A stretch of DNA of 64,000 bases from an uncultured Clostridia bacterium (GTDB lineage: Bacteria; Bacillota; Clostridia; Oscillospirales; Ruminococcaceae), in assembly GCA_947626165.1 (NCBI GenBank), contig CANQRG010000002.1:1-64000 (forward strand), in the 5' to 3' direction. The notes below the pieces were generated by a model that ran no database searches, was not told the DNA's origin, and was given only the letters and a program-made list of their open reading frames with translations. How positions within the stretch are numbered: the stretch's first letter is position 1; every line of letters begins with the position of its first letter. Position numbers and translations under genes: made by a program. Below, one piece after another: positions 52,093 through 60,780 of the stretch.

Positions 52093-54318
52093 ATGAATAT
52101 TATTAAAAGAGACTGCTCCGAAGTTCCATTCAATAAAGAAAAGATTTACGAAGCTATCATGAATGCAATGACATTTGGAAGCGGTATAATCAAAAGAGAA
52201 ATTGCAGAAGAGATTGCCAATGAAATCGAAATTGAAGTACAAAATATAAAAGACCTTGATATTTATATGGTCGAAGGAATGGTTTTTGAAAAACTAATTG
52301 ACAAAGGTGAAATACTTACAGCAAAATCCTATGAGGGTTATCGCAGAGTAAGAGAATTTCAAAGGGATGTAAGAAATTCCACAGATGAATCGATTATGGA
52401 TTTATTAGAACATAATAGTGAGTATTGGAATGAAGAAAATTCAAATAAAAATGCTATGCTTGTAACTACACAAAGGGATTATATGGCTGGAATTGAGAGC
52501 GAAGATATAAGCAAACGTATGTTGCTTACGCCCGATATTATTCAAGCACACGAAGACGGCATTATTCATTTCCACGATATAGATTATTTTGGTCAGCGAA
52601 CATTACATAATTGCGATCTTATAAATCTTGAAGATATGTTGCAGAATGGCACAGTAATTAGTAATGTTATGATTGAAAAACCTCATAGTTTTTCGACTGC
52701 TTGCAATGTTGCAACTCAAATTATTGCACAAGTAGCATCAAGCCAATATGGTGGACAAAGTATTAGCCTTACACATCTTGCCCCTTTTGTTGAAGTGAGT
52801 AGGAAAGAAATTAAAGAGCAAGTATTATCGGAGTATGTTAAGTTTACTGGTCATGAACCCAAAACTGATACTGAATATAACGATTACATAAATGTTGTTA
52901 ATAAAAGATTAAAAAAAGAAATTAAAAAAGGCGTACAAATAATTCAATATCAAGTTATCACACTAATGACCACAAATGGACAAGCACCATTTCTGTCTGT
53001 ATTTATGTATCTAGGAGAAGCAAAAGATAAACAGACAAAAGCAGACTTAGCTTTAATTATTGAAGAAGTATTAAGACAACGTATTCAAGGTGTGAAAAAT
53101 GAAAAAGGAGTATGGGTAACACCCGCATTTCCAAAATTATTATATGTGTTAGAAGAAGATAATGTATATGAGAATAGTAAATATTTCTACTTGACAAAAC
53201 TTGCTGCCGAATGCTCTGCAAAAAGACTTGTTCCAGACTATATTTCTGAAAAGAAAATGCTCGAATATAAAGTTGACAAGAATGGAAACGGCAATTGTTA
53301 CCCCTGCATGGGTTGTCGTAGTTTCTTAACGCCATATGTTGATGAGAATGGTATCCCAAAATATTATGGACGCTTTAATCAGGGGGTAGTCACAATAAAT
53401 CTACCAGATATAGCTCTTTCTTCAAATAAAGATATGGATACATTTTGGAAGTTGTTTGAAACTCGTACAGAACTTTGTCACAAAGCATTACAATTACGTC
53501 ATAAAAGACTTGAAGGAACCCCTTCAGATGTTGCTCCTATTCTATGGCAACACGGTGCATTGGCGAGATTACAAAAGGGAGAATCAATTGATAAATTGTT
53601 ACACAATGGATATTCAACAATCTCTCTTGGTTATGCTGGATTATATGAATGTGTAAAATTTATGACTGGTCATAGCCATACCGATGGTGGTGTTGGGGAA
53701 GCTTTTGGATTAAAAGTTATGCAAGCTTTAAATAATAAATGTATGCAATGGAAAGAAGCAGAACATATTGATTACAGCCTCTATGGTTCCCCAATTGAAA
53801 GCACTACATATAAGTTTGCAAAGTGTCTAAAAAAACGCTTTGGCGAAATTGAAGGAATCACAGATAGAAACTATATCACAAATTCATATCATGTTCCTGT
53901 TTTTGAAGAAATTAATGCTTTTGATAAACTTGAACTTGAAGCGAAATTTCAAAAGTTATCTCCTGGTGGTGCTATTAGTTATGTCGAAATTCCCAATATG
54001 AACGACAATTTGCAAGTTGTAATTCAACTTATGCAATTTATCTACAATAATATTATGTATGCAGAACTCAATTCAAAGAGTGATTATTGCATGGTTTGTG
54101 GATATGACAAAGAAATTAAAATCATTACAGATAAAAATTCAGGAAAATTAATCTGGAAATGCCCTCAATGTGGAAACTGTGACCAAAATAAAATGAGTGT
54201 TGCAAGGCGTACATGTGGTTATATCGGAACAAACTTTTGGAATCAGGGACGTACTCAGGAAATAAAAGAAAGAGTTTTGCATATCGACGATAAGATTTAT
54301 ACAGGTGATAGTGAATGA
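52093..54318 (+). CDS. nrdD: Anaerobic ribonucleoside-triphosphate reductase
   Basis: 741 aa behind CAGGGAGGTTAGT. An N-terminal ATP-cone (IIKRDCSEVPFNKEKIYEAI) is followed by the catalytic core with SSQYGGQSISLTHLAPFVE. The C-terminal zinc site (CMVCG, CPQCGNC) is followed by VARRTCGYIG, whose glycine (~709) carries the radical. It reduces rNTPs to dNTPs without oxygen. Its activase gene overlaps directly. Confidence 0.95.
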   Translation: MNIIKRDCSEVPFNKEKIYEAIMNAMTFGSGIIKREIAEEIANEIEIEVQNIKDLDIYMVEGMVFEKLIDKGEILTAKSYEGYRRVREFQRDVRNSTDESIMDLLEHNSEYWNEENSNKNAMLVTTQRDYMAGIESEDISKRMLLTPDIIQAHEDGIIHFHDIDYFGQRTLHNCDLINLEDMLQNGTVISNVMIEKPHSFSTACNVATQIIAQVASSQYGGQSISLTHLAPFVEVSRKEIKEQVLSEYVKFTGHEPKTDTEYNDYINVVNKRLKKEIKKGVQIIQYQVITLMTTNGQAPFLSVFMYLGEAKDKQTKADLALIIEEVLRQRIQGVKNEKGVWVTPAFPKLLYVLEEDNVYENSKYFYLTKLAAECSAKRLVPDYISEKKMLEYKVDKNGNGNCYPCMGCRSFLTPYVDENGIPKYYGRFNQGVVTINLPDIALSSNKDMDTFWKLFETRTELCHKALQLRHKRLEGTPSDVAPILWQHGALARLQKGESIDKLLHNGYSTISLGYAGLYECVKFMTGHSHTDGGVGEAFGLKVMQALNNKCMQWKEAEHIDYSLYGSPIESTTYKFAKCLKKRFGEIEGITDRNYITNSYHVPVFEEINAFDKLELEAKFQKLSPGGAISYVEIPNMNDNLQVVIQLMQFIYNNIMYAELNSKSDYCMVCGYDKEIKIITDKNSGKLIWKCPQCGNCDQNKMSVARRTCGYIGTNFWNQGRTQEIKERVLHIDDKIYTGDSE

Positions 54319-54842
54319 GATATTCACTAATCCGTAAAATGGACATCTCAAATGGAAGTGGTATTGGTGTTTCATTATTTGTACAGGGATGTCACTTCCA
54401 TTGTAAAGGATGTTTCAACCAAGAAACATGGGATTTTAATGGTGGATATGAGTGGACACAAGAAATTGAAGATAAGTTTATTGCACTTGCTAATAAACCA
54501 TATATCAAAAGAATATCTTTTTTAGGCGGAGAACCACTCGCTGATGAAAATGTTGAAACTGTATTTTATATTATTAAAAGACTTAAATTATTATATCCAG
54601 AAAAAAAAATTTGGATTTTTACTGGATATACATGGGAAAATATTATACATCAAACATCACAAAATGATTTGACAAGGTTAATGACTATTGCATTATCGGA
54701 TATTGTTGCTGATGGTCAATTTCAAATAGACAAGCAGGATATAAACCATAAAAAAGTTTTATGGGTGGGCAGTTTAAATCAAAGGGTTATCGATGTAAAA
54801 ATGTCATTTAAAAATAATGATGTGGTATTATATAATATTTAA
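54315..54842 (+). CDS. nrdG: Anaerobic ribonucleotide reductase-activating protein
   Basis: 175 aa, ATG overlapping the nrdD stop. FVQGCHFHCKGCFNQETWDF holds the CxxxCxxC radical SAM cluster motif; ISFLGGEPLADENVE is the GGEP-type SAM segment. It installs the glycyl radical on NrdD. Confidence 0.92.
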   Translation: MRYSLIRKMDISNGSGIGVSLFVQGCHFHCKGCFNQETWDFNGGYEWTQEIEDKFIALANKPYIKRISFLGGEPLADENVETVFYIIKRLKLLYPEKKIWIFTGYTWENIIHQTSQNDLTRLMTIALSDIVADGQFQIDKQDINHKKVLWVGSLNQRVIDVKMSFKNNDVVLYNI

Positions 54843-54903
54843 ATATTTTAATAATAAAAAATAAAACAGTAGAAATGATCAATAAAAAATAGATTGTGAT
54901 TGT

Positions 54904-55080
54904 ATGCAGAGAATAAGTAAAAAATTAATAAAAAAGATAGCTGAACGTTATGGAGTTGGCTATAGGGAAGTGCCTTTAGGAGAAGGTGGTTGTATTGATG
55001 ATTATACAAAAGAAGTTAAAAAACATATTGCTGAAGAAACAGCTAAAAATTTATTAAACACAAAGTATTTTAAAATATAA
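54904..55080 (+). CDS. Small hypothetical protein, 58 aa
   Basis: ATG 54904. A helical, charged product (RISKKLIKKIAERYGVGYRE, KEVKKHIAEETAKNLL). No family recognised. Confidence 0.4.
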   Translation: MQRISKKLIKKIAERYGVGYREVPLGEGGCIDDYTKEVKKHIAEETAKNLLNTKYFKI

Positions 55081-55118
55081 ACTGAAGTTTAAAAAAGACA
55101 TTTATAAGGAGACATAAT

Positions 55119-55793
55119 ATGAAAAGATTAATAATGACATCATTTGTAATACTGACATTACTGTGTATTCTAACGGGATGTAGTGGTTTAGAATTTTCCC
55201 AAAAAAATCTTATAAAAACAAGTAACATTATTATCGAAGAAACCACTACAGTTAATAGTTCAGATGACATTTTCGTTAATTTAGTTTCGACTAGATTAAA
55301 TAAAAATTCTAATCAACCAATAAAAATTTCATCTAATAAAAATAAAAAAAATAATAAAAAGTCATCGTATAAAAAAATCAAAAAAGAGCAAAGGAAAGAA
55401 AAAAATAAAAAAGCTAAAAAGTGCGCAAAAAAGACAAAAAACAAAACTAAACACTATACAAGTAAACAATTATTTCTTTTATCACATTTAATCTATGCTG
55501 AAGCTGGTAATTGCTCTAATGAACTACAATTAGGGGTGGGTTCTGTTGTACTCAACCGTGTTAAAAGTAGTAAATTTCCCAACACTATTAAAGGAGTTAT
55601 TTATCAAAGTGGTCAGTATTCATGTATTTGGGATGGAAATTTTAATAAAAAACCGAATAAACAATCTATTAAAAATGCTATTTACCTTTTAAAAAATGGT
55701 AGCCAATTACCCAAACACGTTGTCTTTCAAGCAGAGTTTATGCAAGGGCGAGGAATTTACAAAAAAGTTGGCAATACATATTTTTGTTATTAA
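55119..55793 (+). CDS. Lipoprotein with SleB-type cell-wall hydrolase domain
   Basis: 224 aa behind AAGGAGACATAAT. A signal peptide with lipobox LTGC (cysteine ~21) anchors the protein to the outside of the membrane. A long lysine-rich linker (~70-120) precedes the hydrolase domain: LFLLSHLIYAEAGNCSNELQLGVGSVVLNRV, with the catalytic glutamate in YAEA, and later SCIWDG. SleB-like domains cleave peptidoglycan. In a prophage, a membrane-anchored wall enzyme could serve DNA transfer, lysis or exclusion. Confidence 0.8.
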   Translation: MKRLIMTSFVILTLLCILTGCSGLEFSQKNLIKTSNIIIEETTTVNSSDDIFVNLVSTRLNKNSNQPIKISSNKNKKNNKKSSYKKIKKEQRKEKNKKAKKCAKKTKNKTKHYTSKQLFLLSHLIYAEAGNCSNELQLGVGSVVLNRVKSSKFPNTIKGVIYQSGQYSCIWDGNFNKKPNKQSIKNAIYLLKNGSQLPKHVVFQAEFMQGRGIYKKVGNTYFCY

Positions 55794-55812
55794 TTACAGA
55801 AAGGATAATCTA

Positions 55813-56286
55813 ATGGATAATAATAAAAGGATTAATATTGTTCCCATAATAGCAGCAGATATATCAGATAGCACAAAAACAATATCAAATATATTTGACA
55901 CTATTTCATTTAAAAAAGGTACAGAAGGTAAATTTTTTATTGATTTTTTAATTAATGCATTAATAAATGAAAAATATTTAATAAAGTATATACTTGTAAG
56001 AAAAAACAAAGACAAATATGAGGCACTTTCATTTGATGATTTTATTATTTCTCCTGATAAGTATTTAAGGCAAAATGAATGGTCATCATTTAATAATAGC
56101 AATATTGTATCAGGATACACAATAATAGAAATAAAACATAATACCATTAACCAAAGCGGAGAATATAGTATATTAGCATTTGGCAAAAAGATTGAAACTG
56201 ATGAAGTGTTTGATGATATTGATAATAGTTTAGATGATATGGACTTATTGTGCGAAAAACACTTTTTTGTAAATATTCAAGAATAG
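55813..56286 (+). CDS. Hypothetical protein, 157 aa
   Basis: ATG 55813 behind AGAAAGGATAATCTA; upstream in-frame codons overlap the lipoprotein and are not needed. A soluble, acidic alpha/beta protein of unknown family. Confidence 0.5.
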   Translation: MDNNKRINIVPIIAADISDSTKTISNIFDTISFKKGTEGKFFIDFLINALINEKYLIKYILVRKNKDKYEALSFDDFIISPDKYLRQNEWSSFNNSNIVSGYTIIEIKHNTINQSGEYSILAFGKKIETDEVFDDIDNSLDDMDLLCEKHFFVNIQE

Positions 56287-56360
56287 GCATAATTAATTAT
56301 GCAGAAATATTAAAACAAATATCATATAACTCAATATTTTTAAAGAGGAGAAAATATACT

Positions 56361-56768
56361 ATGAATAAATTAAAAATGATAAAACCCAAAATAAGAAGAA
56401 TATTAGATGCTAAAGCAACCGTCATATATATTCTGACATTTAGAGGGTTTAAATATATTGATGAAGGTCGGGATCGCATGTATACAGTAACTTATGATGC
56501 AGCAAACCGTAGGTATACATATAGAGACAAAAATAATAAATATATGGTATTTTCTGCTAAACAATTAAATACTATAAAAAGATATATAGACAAACATTTA
56601 AATTGTCAATTTGCTTATTACATAATTAAATGTAACAAGTGTGGTCAAACTTTTTTTAGAATAAGAAATAGTAAACTTGTACAACATCCGGAATATTATC
56701 GGTGCGGACGTTGTGGGGGTAAATTAAATCTTATTTTTGATAAATTTAAATCAGAAAAACAAATGTAA
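56361..56768 (+). CDS. Zinc-ribbon protein, 135 aa
   Basis: ATG 56361 behind AAAGAGGAGAAAATATACT. The C-terminal CNKCGQTFF ... CGRCGGKLNL forms a zinc ribbon; the N-terminal part is basic. Its last codons coincide with a TTTAAATCAGAAAAAC box (56745-56760). Confidence 0.5.
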   Translation: MNKLKMIKPKIRRILDAKATVIYILTFRGFKYIDEGRDRMYTVTYDAANRRYTYRDKNNKYMVFSAKQLNTIKRYIDKHLNCQFAYYIIKCNKCGQTFFRIRNSKLVQHPEYYRCGRCGGKLNLIFDKFKSEKQM

Positions 56769-56872
56769 AATATTATGATACGGAGCAATTTATAAGCCTA
56801 TTTGAACATGGTTTTATTATAGTGCAAAATGGGTGGTATAGAAACAAAAAAAATAAAGAAAGAGGTATAAAA

Positions 56873-57799
56873 ATGAGTATTACATTCAAGGTTATTGCAA
56901 TTATATTAGTTTTGGTAGGAATTTTTATTCCAATAGCATTTATTATTAACAACAAAAAGATCAAAAAGAAGTATAGTATTATTCCTATTTTGATAGGCAT
57001 TATAGTGTTTGTATTTTCTTGCTCTTTTACAATTATACCAACTGGATATACAGGAGTAAGAAGTACATTCGGTCAAATTAGTAAAACGACTGTTAGTAAT
57101 GGCTTCAACTGGAAAATGCCTTTTATACAATCTATCGAAAAGGTAAACAACAAACAACAAGATGCTACATATAGCGGTAAGATATGGTCTGAAACAAGTA
57201 ACAGAACAGCACTTTATTATAATGAAATCATTGTTACTTATCAAATTAATCCTAAAAAGTCTGCTTGGATTTATGCTAATGTATCAAATTATGAAGATAA
57301 TCTTATTGCACAAAACTTGATTAATTCAGCAGTTAAATCAAGTAGTAAAACTCTTTCTGATACAGATGCAACTAATCGTTCTATTATTGAACCTTTAGTA
57401 CTGAGTAGTATTCAAAAGTCTTTAGATGAAAAATACGGAGAAAATATAATTTGTATAAATAAAGTGATAATTAACAATGCAGATTTTGAAGATTCATATA
57501 ATAAAGCGATTGCCGCTAAACAAAAGGCTCAATTAGATTCAGAAAAACAAGCAATAAAAAATCAAAAGGCTATTGATAAAGCAAAAGCTGATGCACTTGT
57601 AGTAAAGACTAAGGCTGAAGCAAATGCAAACGCAAAAGTAATAGCTGCACAAGCAGAAGTTAAAGCTAATAAGTTGCTTGAAAATTCATTGACCGAACAA
57701 ATTCTTAGAAAATCATATATTGAAAGATGGAATGGTGTTTTGCCACAGTATGTTTCTGGTGATAATGCTTCAGTTATGTTTGGCATTAATACAAAATAA
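56873..57799 (+). CDS. SPFH/prohibitin-family membrane protein
   Basis: About 308 aa from ATG 56873 behind AAAGAGGTATAAAA. Two N-terminal membrane helices precede IIPTGYTGVRSTFGQISKTTV, GFNWKMPFIQSIEKV and the rest of an SPFH (stomatin/prohibitin/HflK) domain. The C-terminus is a coiled coil rich in alanine, lysine and glutamine (AAKQKAQLDSEKQAIKNQKA). These proteins form membrane rings and scaffold proteases. An element-borne copy next to a SocA-like gene and Hsp20 suggests a stress or exclusion function. Confidence 0.85.
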   Translation: MSITFKVIAIILVLVGIFIPIAFIINNKKIKKKYSIIPILIGIIVFVFSCSFTIIPTGYTGVRSTFGQISKTTVSNGFNWKMPFIQSIEKVNNKQQDATYSGKIWSETSNRTALYYNEIIVTYQINPKKSAWIYANVSNYEDNLIAQNLINSAVKSSSKTLSDTDATNRSIIEPLVLSSIQKSLDEKYGENIICINKVIINNADFEDSYNKAIAAKQKAQLDSEKQAIKNQKAIDKAKADALVVKTKAEANANAKVIAAQAEVKANKLLENSLTEQILRKSYIERWNGVLPQYVSGDNASVMFGINTK

Positions 57800-57860
57800 A
57801 AAAACAATATAAGCAAAAAATTTCATAGTTGTGTAACCATAAAAAGGATGTGAAGCAGAC

Positions 57861-58355
57861 ATGGTAAAAGCACAAAAAACCTATACGATATTCGACATTG
57901 CTAACTGGTTTTTACTTCGTGAAATTATGTCACATTACAAACTGCAAAAACTATGCTATTATGCTCAAGCTTGGAGCTTAGCTTTAAATAACCAGAGGCT
58001 TATTGATGCTGATTTTGAGGCTTGGGTAAAAGGAGCGATATGTGTACCCTTATGGAATTACTGTAGCAATAAGAATTATGGATATACTCCGATTAAACCA
58101 GTTGAATTTCGCAAAAAAGCAGTCAAAATAAGTGATGACCGTTCCGTTCAGTTACTGAGGAGTGTTTGGAAAACCTATGGATGTTTTAACGAATTTGAAT
58201 TGGAAAGGCTAATACAAAGCGAAAAACCGTGGCAAATCGCAAGAAAAGGGTATGGAGTTTTTGAACCTTGTAATGTAAAAATCAAAGAAGATGATATGAA
58301 AGAGTTTTATCGTTTGTTAAAATCTCAGTCAAACATAACAGCAAAAGCTGTTTAA
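57861..58355 (+). CDS. SocA/Panacea-domain (DUF4065) protein
   Basis: 164 aa. FDIANWFLLREIMSHYKLQKLCYYAQAWSLAL, FEAWVKGAICVPLWNYC and SEKPWQIARKG match the SocA-like (Panacea, DUF4065) domain found as the antitoxin of several toxin-antitoxin systems. No clear toxin gene lies next to it; the SPFH gene precedes it. It may be an orphan antitoxin used against host systems. Confidence 0.8.
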   Translation: MVKAQKTYTIFDIANWFLLREIMSHYKLQKLCYYAQAWSLALNNQRLIDADFEAWVKGAICVPLWNYCSNKNYGYTPIKPVEFRKKAVKISDDRSVQLLRSVWKTYGCFNEFELERLIQSEKPWQIARKGYGVFEPCNVKIKEDDMKEFYRLLKSQSNITAKAV

Positions 58356-58386
58356 GATTAAACATGAAGTTAGGAGGGGGAGTTTA

Positions 58387-59991
58387 TTGCCGACATTAAG
58401 TGATAAATCTTTATATTGGAATTCACGTGACTATTGTACCAATATTCCGTTTTTTACTCAAGAAATTGATAATAAGAAAATAATACTCTTTGATGCAAAG
58501 GGTATTCCGGAAGAAAATATTAAACAAAACACCGAATTTATTAATAGGACATGTGAAACCTATTTACTCATACAAGGCGAACACTCTTTTTTAAATTATA
58601 AAAATCGTATAAACGTTCGTTATCCAATTAATACATCCATTTATAATGGGTATGAAGTTAAAGTAATTGATGGATTAGTAATGGTTATATTACACGAAAT
58701 TGAGAATAAAAAACCAGTATTAAAGGATTATAGTTTGGGGGGTATAGGGATGAGTAATTCAAATAATTTTGAAGTAAACGACGAGATTATGGCAAAAATC
58801 AACGTCTACACAAGAAAAGAGCTTACCTCAGACGAGGTTTATGCTTTTCCTATTATTCTTTGCGACAATGATGTCGACAGAGATTATGAACGCTTTTCTG
58901 TAAAGTCTTTAGAGGCTTTGGCAGAACTGTTTATCGGGAAAACGGGTATCTTTGACCATGATCCCAAGGGCAAAAATCAGACGGCCAGAATCTTTGACGC
59001 CGAGGTTAAAATTGATAAAAGTAAAAAGGCTGCAAACGGCGATGATTATACTTATCTACTTGCTAAGGCATATATGCTGAAAAATCAAAAAACGCAGAAT
59101 TTGATATCTGAAATTGAAGCCGGAATAAAGAAAGAGGTTTCGATAAGCTGTAAAATCGACAGCGAGATATGTTCAATTTGCGGAGCGGATAAGCGTATAA
59201 AGCCGTGCGCGCATATAAAGGGAAGAACCTACGGTAATAAGGTTTGTCATACGGTTTTGGAGCGTCCGTCTGACGCTTATAAATGGTTATTTGCTATAGT
59301 ACCAAAGAAAGTAAATAAGAAAGGAACAGAAATGATGGATATTAAAATTAAAGCAGATAAAGTAAGCTTTGATACACATAATAACAAGATAATAATTGAT
59401 ATTAATGATGAAGTTAATATTGATGGTGTGAGTATTAATAAATATCTCAATAGAGTTAAACTTGAAACATTAGATGTTGGTGATGAGTTTGATATTGGTA
59501 ATGAAACATTTATTATACTAGAAAAGTTTGAGGATAAGAATTGGGTAGGTGTTATACGTAAGGATTTCTTACCTTATAATGGGGAGTTCGGTAATAATTC
59601 TAATTGGCGAAATAGTCCTATTAGAAAATATCTAAATGATACATATTATAAAAAATTAACTGATATTGTAGGCAAAGAAAATATTATTGAAATGGAGCGT
59701 GATTTAACTTCATTAGATGGGCTTGATGATTACGGTACTTGCGTTGACAAAATCAGCCTTTTGACAGCATATGAGTACGCAAAATACCATAAAACTCTTG
59801 GTTTAAAGCCCAACTATCCTAACTGGCAATGGTTAATAACTGCTGCTTCAACACCAAGTAATAATTACTCTAGCTTAGTCTGCTATGTCTACTCCGATGG
59901 CGTTCTCGGTTGGGACGACTGTGACCACTGCCGCCGTGTGCGCCCGTTTTGTGTCTTAAATTCTTCCGTCTTGGTATCTAGGAATATATAA
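58387..59991 (+). CDS. Chimeric prohead-protease / C-type-lectin-like variable protein
   Basis: 534 aa, TTG 58387 behind AGGAGGGGGAGTT. Residues 1-120 are unfamiliar. Residues ~125-320 (ATG 58750 could start them) match a Clostridia phage prohead-protease family: LCDNDVDRDYERFSVKSLEALAELFIGKTGIFDHDPKG, KKEVSISCKIDSEICSICGAD and DAYKWLFAIVPK. This part is richer in G+C. Residues ~325-534 form a DUF6273-like domain ending GVLGWDDCDHCRRVRPFCVL. Its last ~130 nt are suddenly rich in codons ending in C, as in diversity-generating-retroelement targets. The fusion of a protease with a display-type domain is odd. Confidence 0.6.
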   Translation: MPTLSDKSLYWNSRDYCTNIPFFTQEIDNKKIILFDAKGIPEENIKQNTEFINRTCETYLLIQGEHSFLNYKNRINVRYPINTSIYNGYEVKVIDGLVMVILHEIENKKPVLKDYSLGGIGMSNSNNFEVNDEIMAKINVYTRKELTSDEVYAFPIILCDNDVDRDYERFSVKSLEALAELFIGKTGIFDHDPKGKNQTARIFDAEVKIDKSKKAANGDDYTYLLAKAYMLKNQKTQNLISEIEAGIKKEVSISCKIDSEICSICGADKRIKPCAHIKGRTYGNKVCHTVLERPSDAYKWLFAIVPKKVNKKGTEMMDIKIKADKVSFDTHNNKIIIDINDEVNIDGVSINKYLNRVKLETLDVGDEFDIGNETFIILEKFEDKNWVGVIRKDFLPYNGEFGNNSNWRNSPIRKYLNDTYYKKLTDIVGKENIIEMERDLTSLDGLDDYGTCVDKISLLTAYEYAKYHKTLGLKPNYPNWQWLITAASTPSNNYSSLVCYVYSDGVLGWDDCDHCRRVRPFCVLNSSVLVSRNI

Positions 59992-60079
59992 AAATTATAT
60001 GGTTAAGTTAATTCAGATATTTGGTTTGATATGTTTATTTGTTAGTTATATGAACAGACCCAGACCAAAAATATAATGT

Positions 60080-60284
60080 AGTGTAGTGGCGGAATAGGTA
60101 GACGCTATAAAAGGTCGGTTGAGAGAATGTCTTGCACAAGGTTTGCTATAACAAGTCAGGTAAACAGCCGTAAGCAATTAAGACTATAAATCCAGTAGAA
60201 AAAAATAAATCCGATTGTTCTTATTCGTGAGTGCTGACTAACTGCTGGAAATCTCATGCGTGGTGCAAATCCACGCCTACATTC
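60080..60284 (+). tRNA. tRNA-Leu-like gene interrupted by about 150 nt
   Basis: The 5' half has acceptor AGTGTAG (60080-60086), TG and the leucine-type D-arm GCGGAATAGGTAGACGC (60089-60105). The 3' half has T-arm CGTGG-TGCAAAT-CCACG (60260-60276, extendable by G59-C77) and acceptor CTACATT (60278-60284), which pairs fully with the 5' strand. Between them lie about 150 nt instead of the ~40 nt of a normal leucine anticodon and variable arm. TTGAGAGAA follows the 5' half here and also at the permuted module at 9009. It may be an intron-bearing tRNA, a tRNA-like regulatory RNA or a decayed gene. Confidence 0.5.
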
Positions 60285-60295
60285 AATTAAAATTA

Positions 60296-60769
60296 AGTGG
60301 GGATATATTTTTTAAGAAGTTTTTAAATATTAAGTAAGTTTTAAATTTTTAGGAGGTTTTAAATATGTTTTTAAATACAATTTTTAATTATAATATTTTT
60401 GAATTTTTGAGAGATGATTTCTTTTTTAATAGCTCAGTTATAGATACCAATCCGATAGTTTGCTACAAAAAAGAAAAGGATTATATTGTTGAAGTCAAAA
60501 CTTTAGGAATTGACAAAAATGATATTAACGTAAAACTTGATGGCAACATTCTTATTGTATCCGGTGAAAGTAAAAATAAGTATAATGACAAACCATTTAA
60601 TGCAAATATAAAAGTAAGGCTGCGTAAAGAACTTTTGAACGATATTGAGAATATTGATTACACATCTAAAAATGGAATTACATATGTATTCATTCGTATG
60701 AAAGAAACGCATTCAGATGGAATTAAAATAAATAAAATCTAAATTTTATCAGGTAAAATATCCCCACTT
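60296..60769. repeat. 12-bp inverted repeat flanking the hsp20 gene
   Basis: AAGTGGGGATAT (60296-60307) and ATATCCCCACTT (60758-60769) are perfect inverted copies bracketing the small heat-shock gene. They could pair in RNA around the whole transcript or be the ends of a small mobile cassette. No target duplication was seen. Confidence 0.55.
60365..60742 (+). CDS. Hsp20-family small heat shock protein
   Basis: 125 aa, ATG 60365 behind TTAGGAGGTTTTAAAT. IVEVKTLGIDKNDINVKLDGNILIVSGE is the alpha-crystallin core, and ANIKVRLRKELL with NGITYVFI continues the beta sandwich. The usual C-terminal IXI motif appears as IKINKI. It is an ATP-independent chaperone. The spacer before it holds the tRNA-like RNA. 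Confidence 0.85.
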   Translation: MFLNTIFNYNIFEFLRDDFFFNSSVIDTNPIVCYKKEKDYIVEVKTLGIDKNDINVKLDGNILIVSGESKNKYNDKPFNANIKVRLRKELLNDIENIDYTSKNGITYVFIRMKETHSDGIKINKI

Positions 60770-60780
60770 GATTTATATAT

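Noticed and set aside
58387-60000. Complete diversity-generating retroelement
   Set aside because: No reverse transcriptase and no second copy of the variable end were found on either strand in the window.
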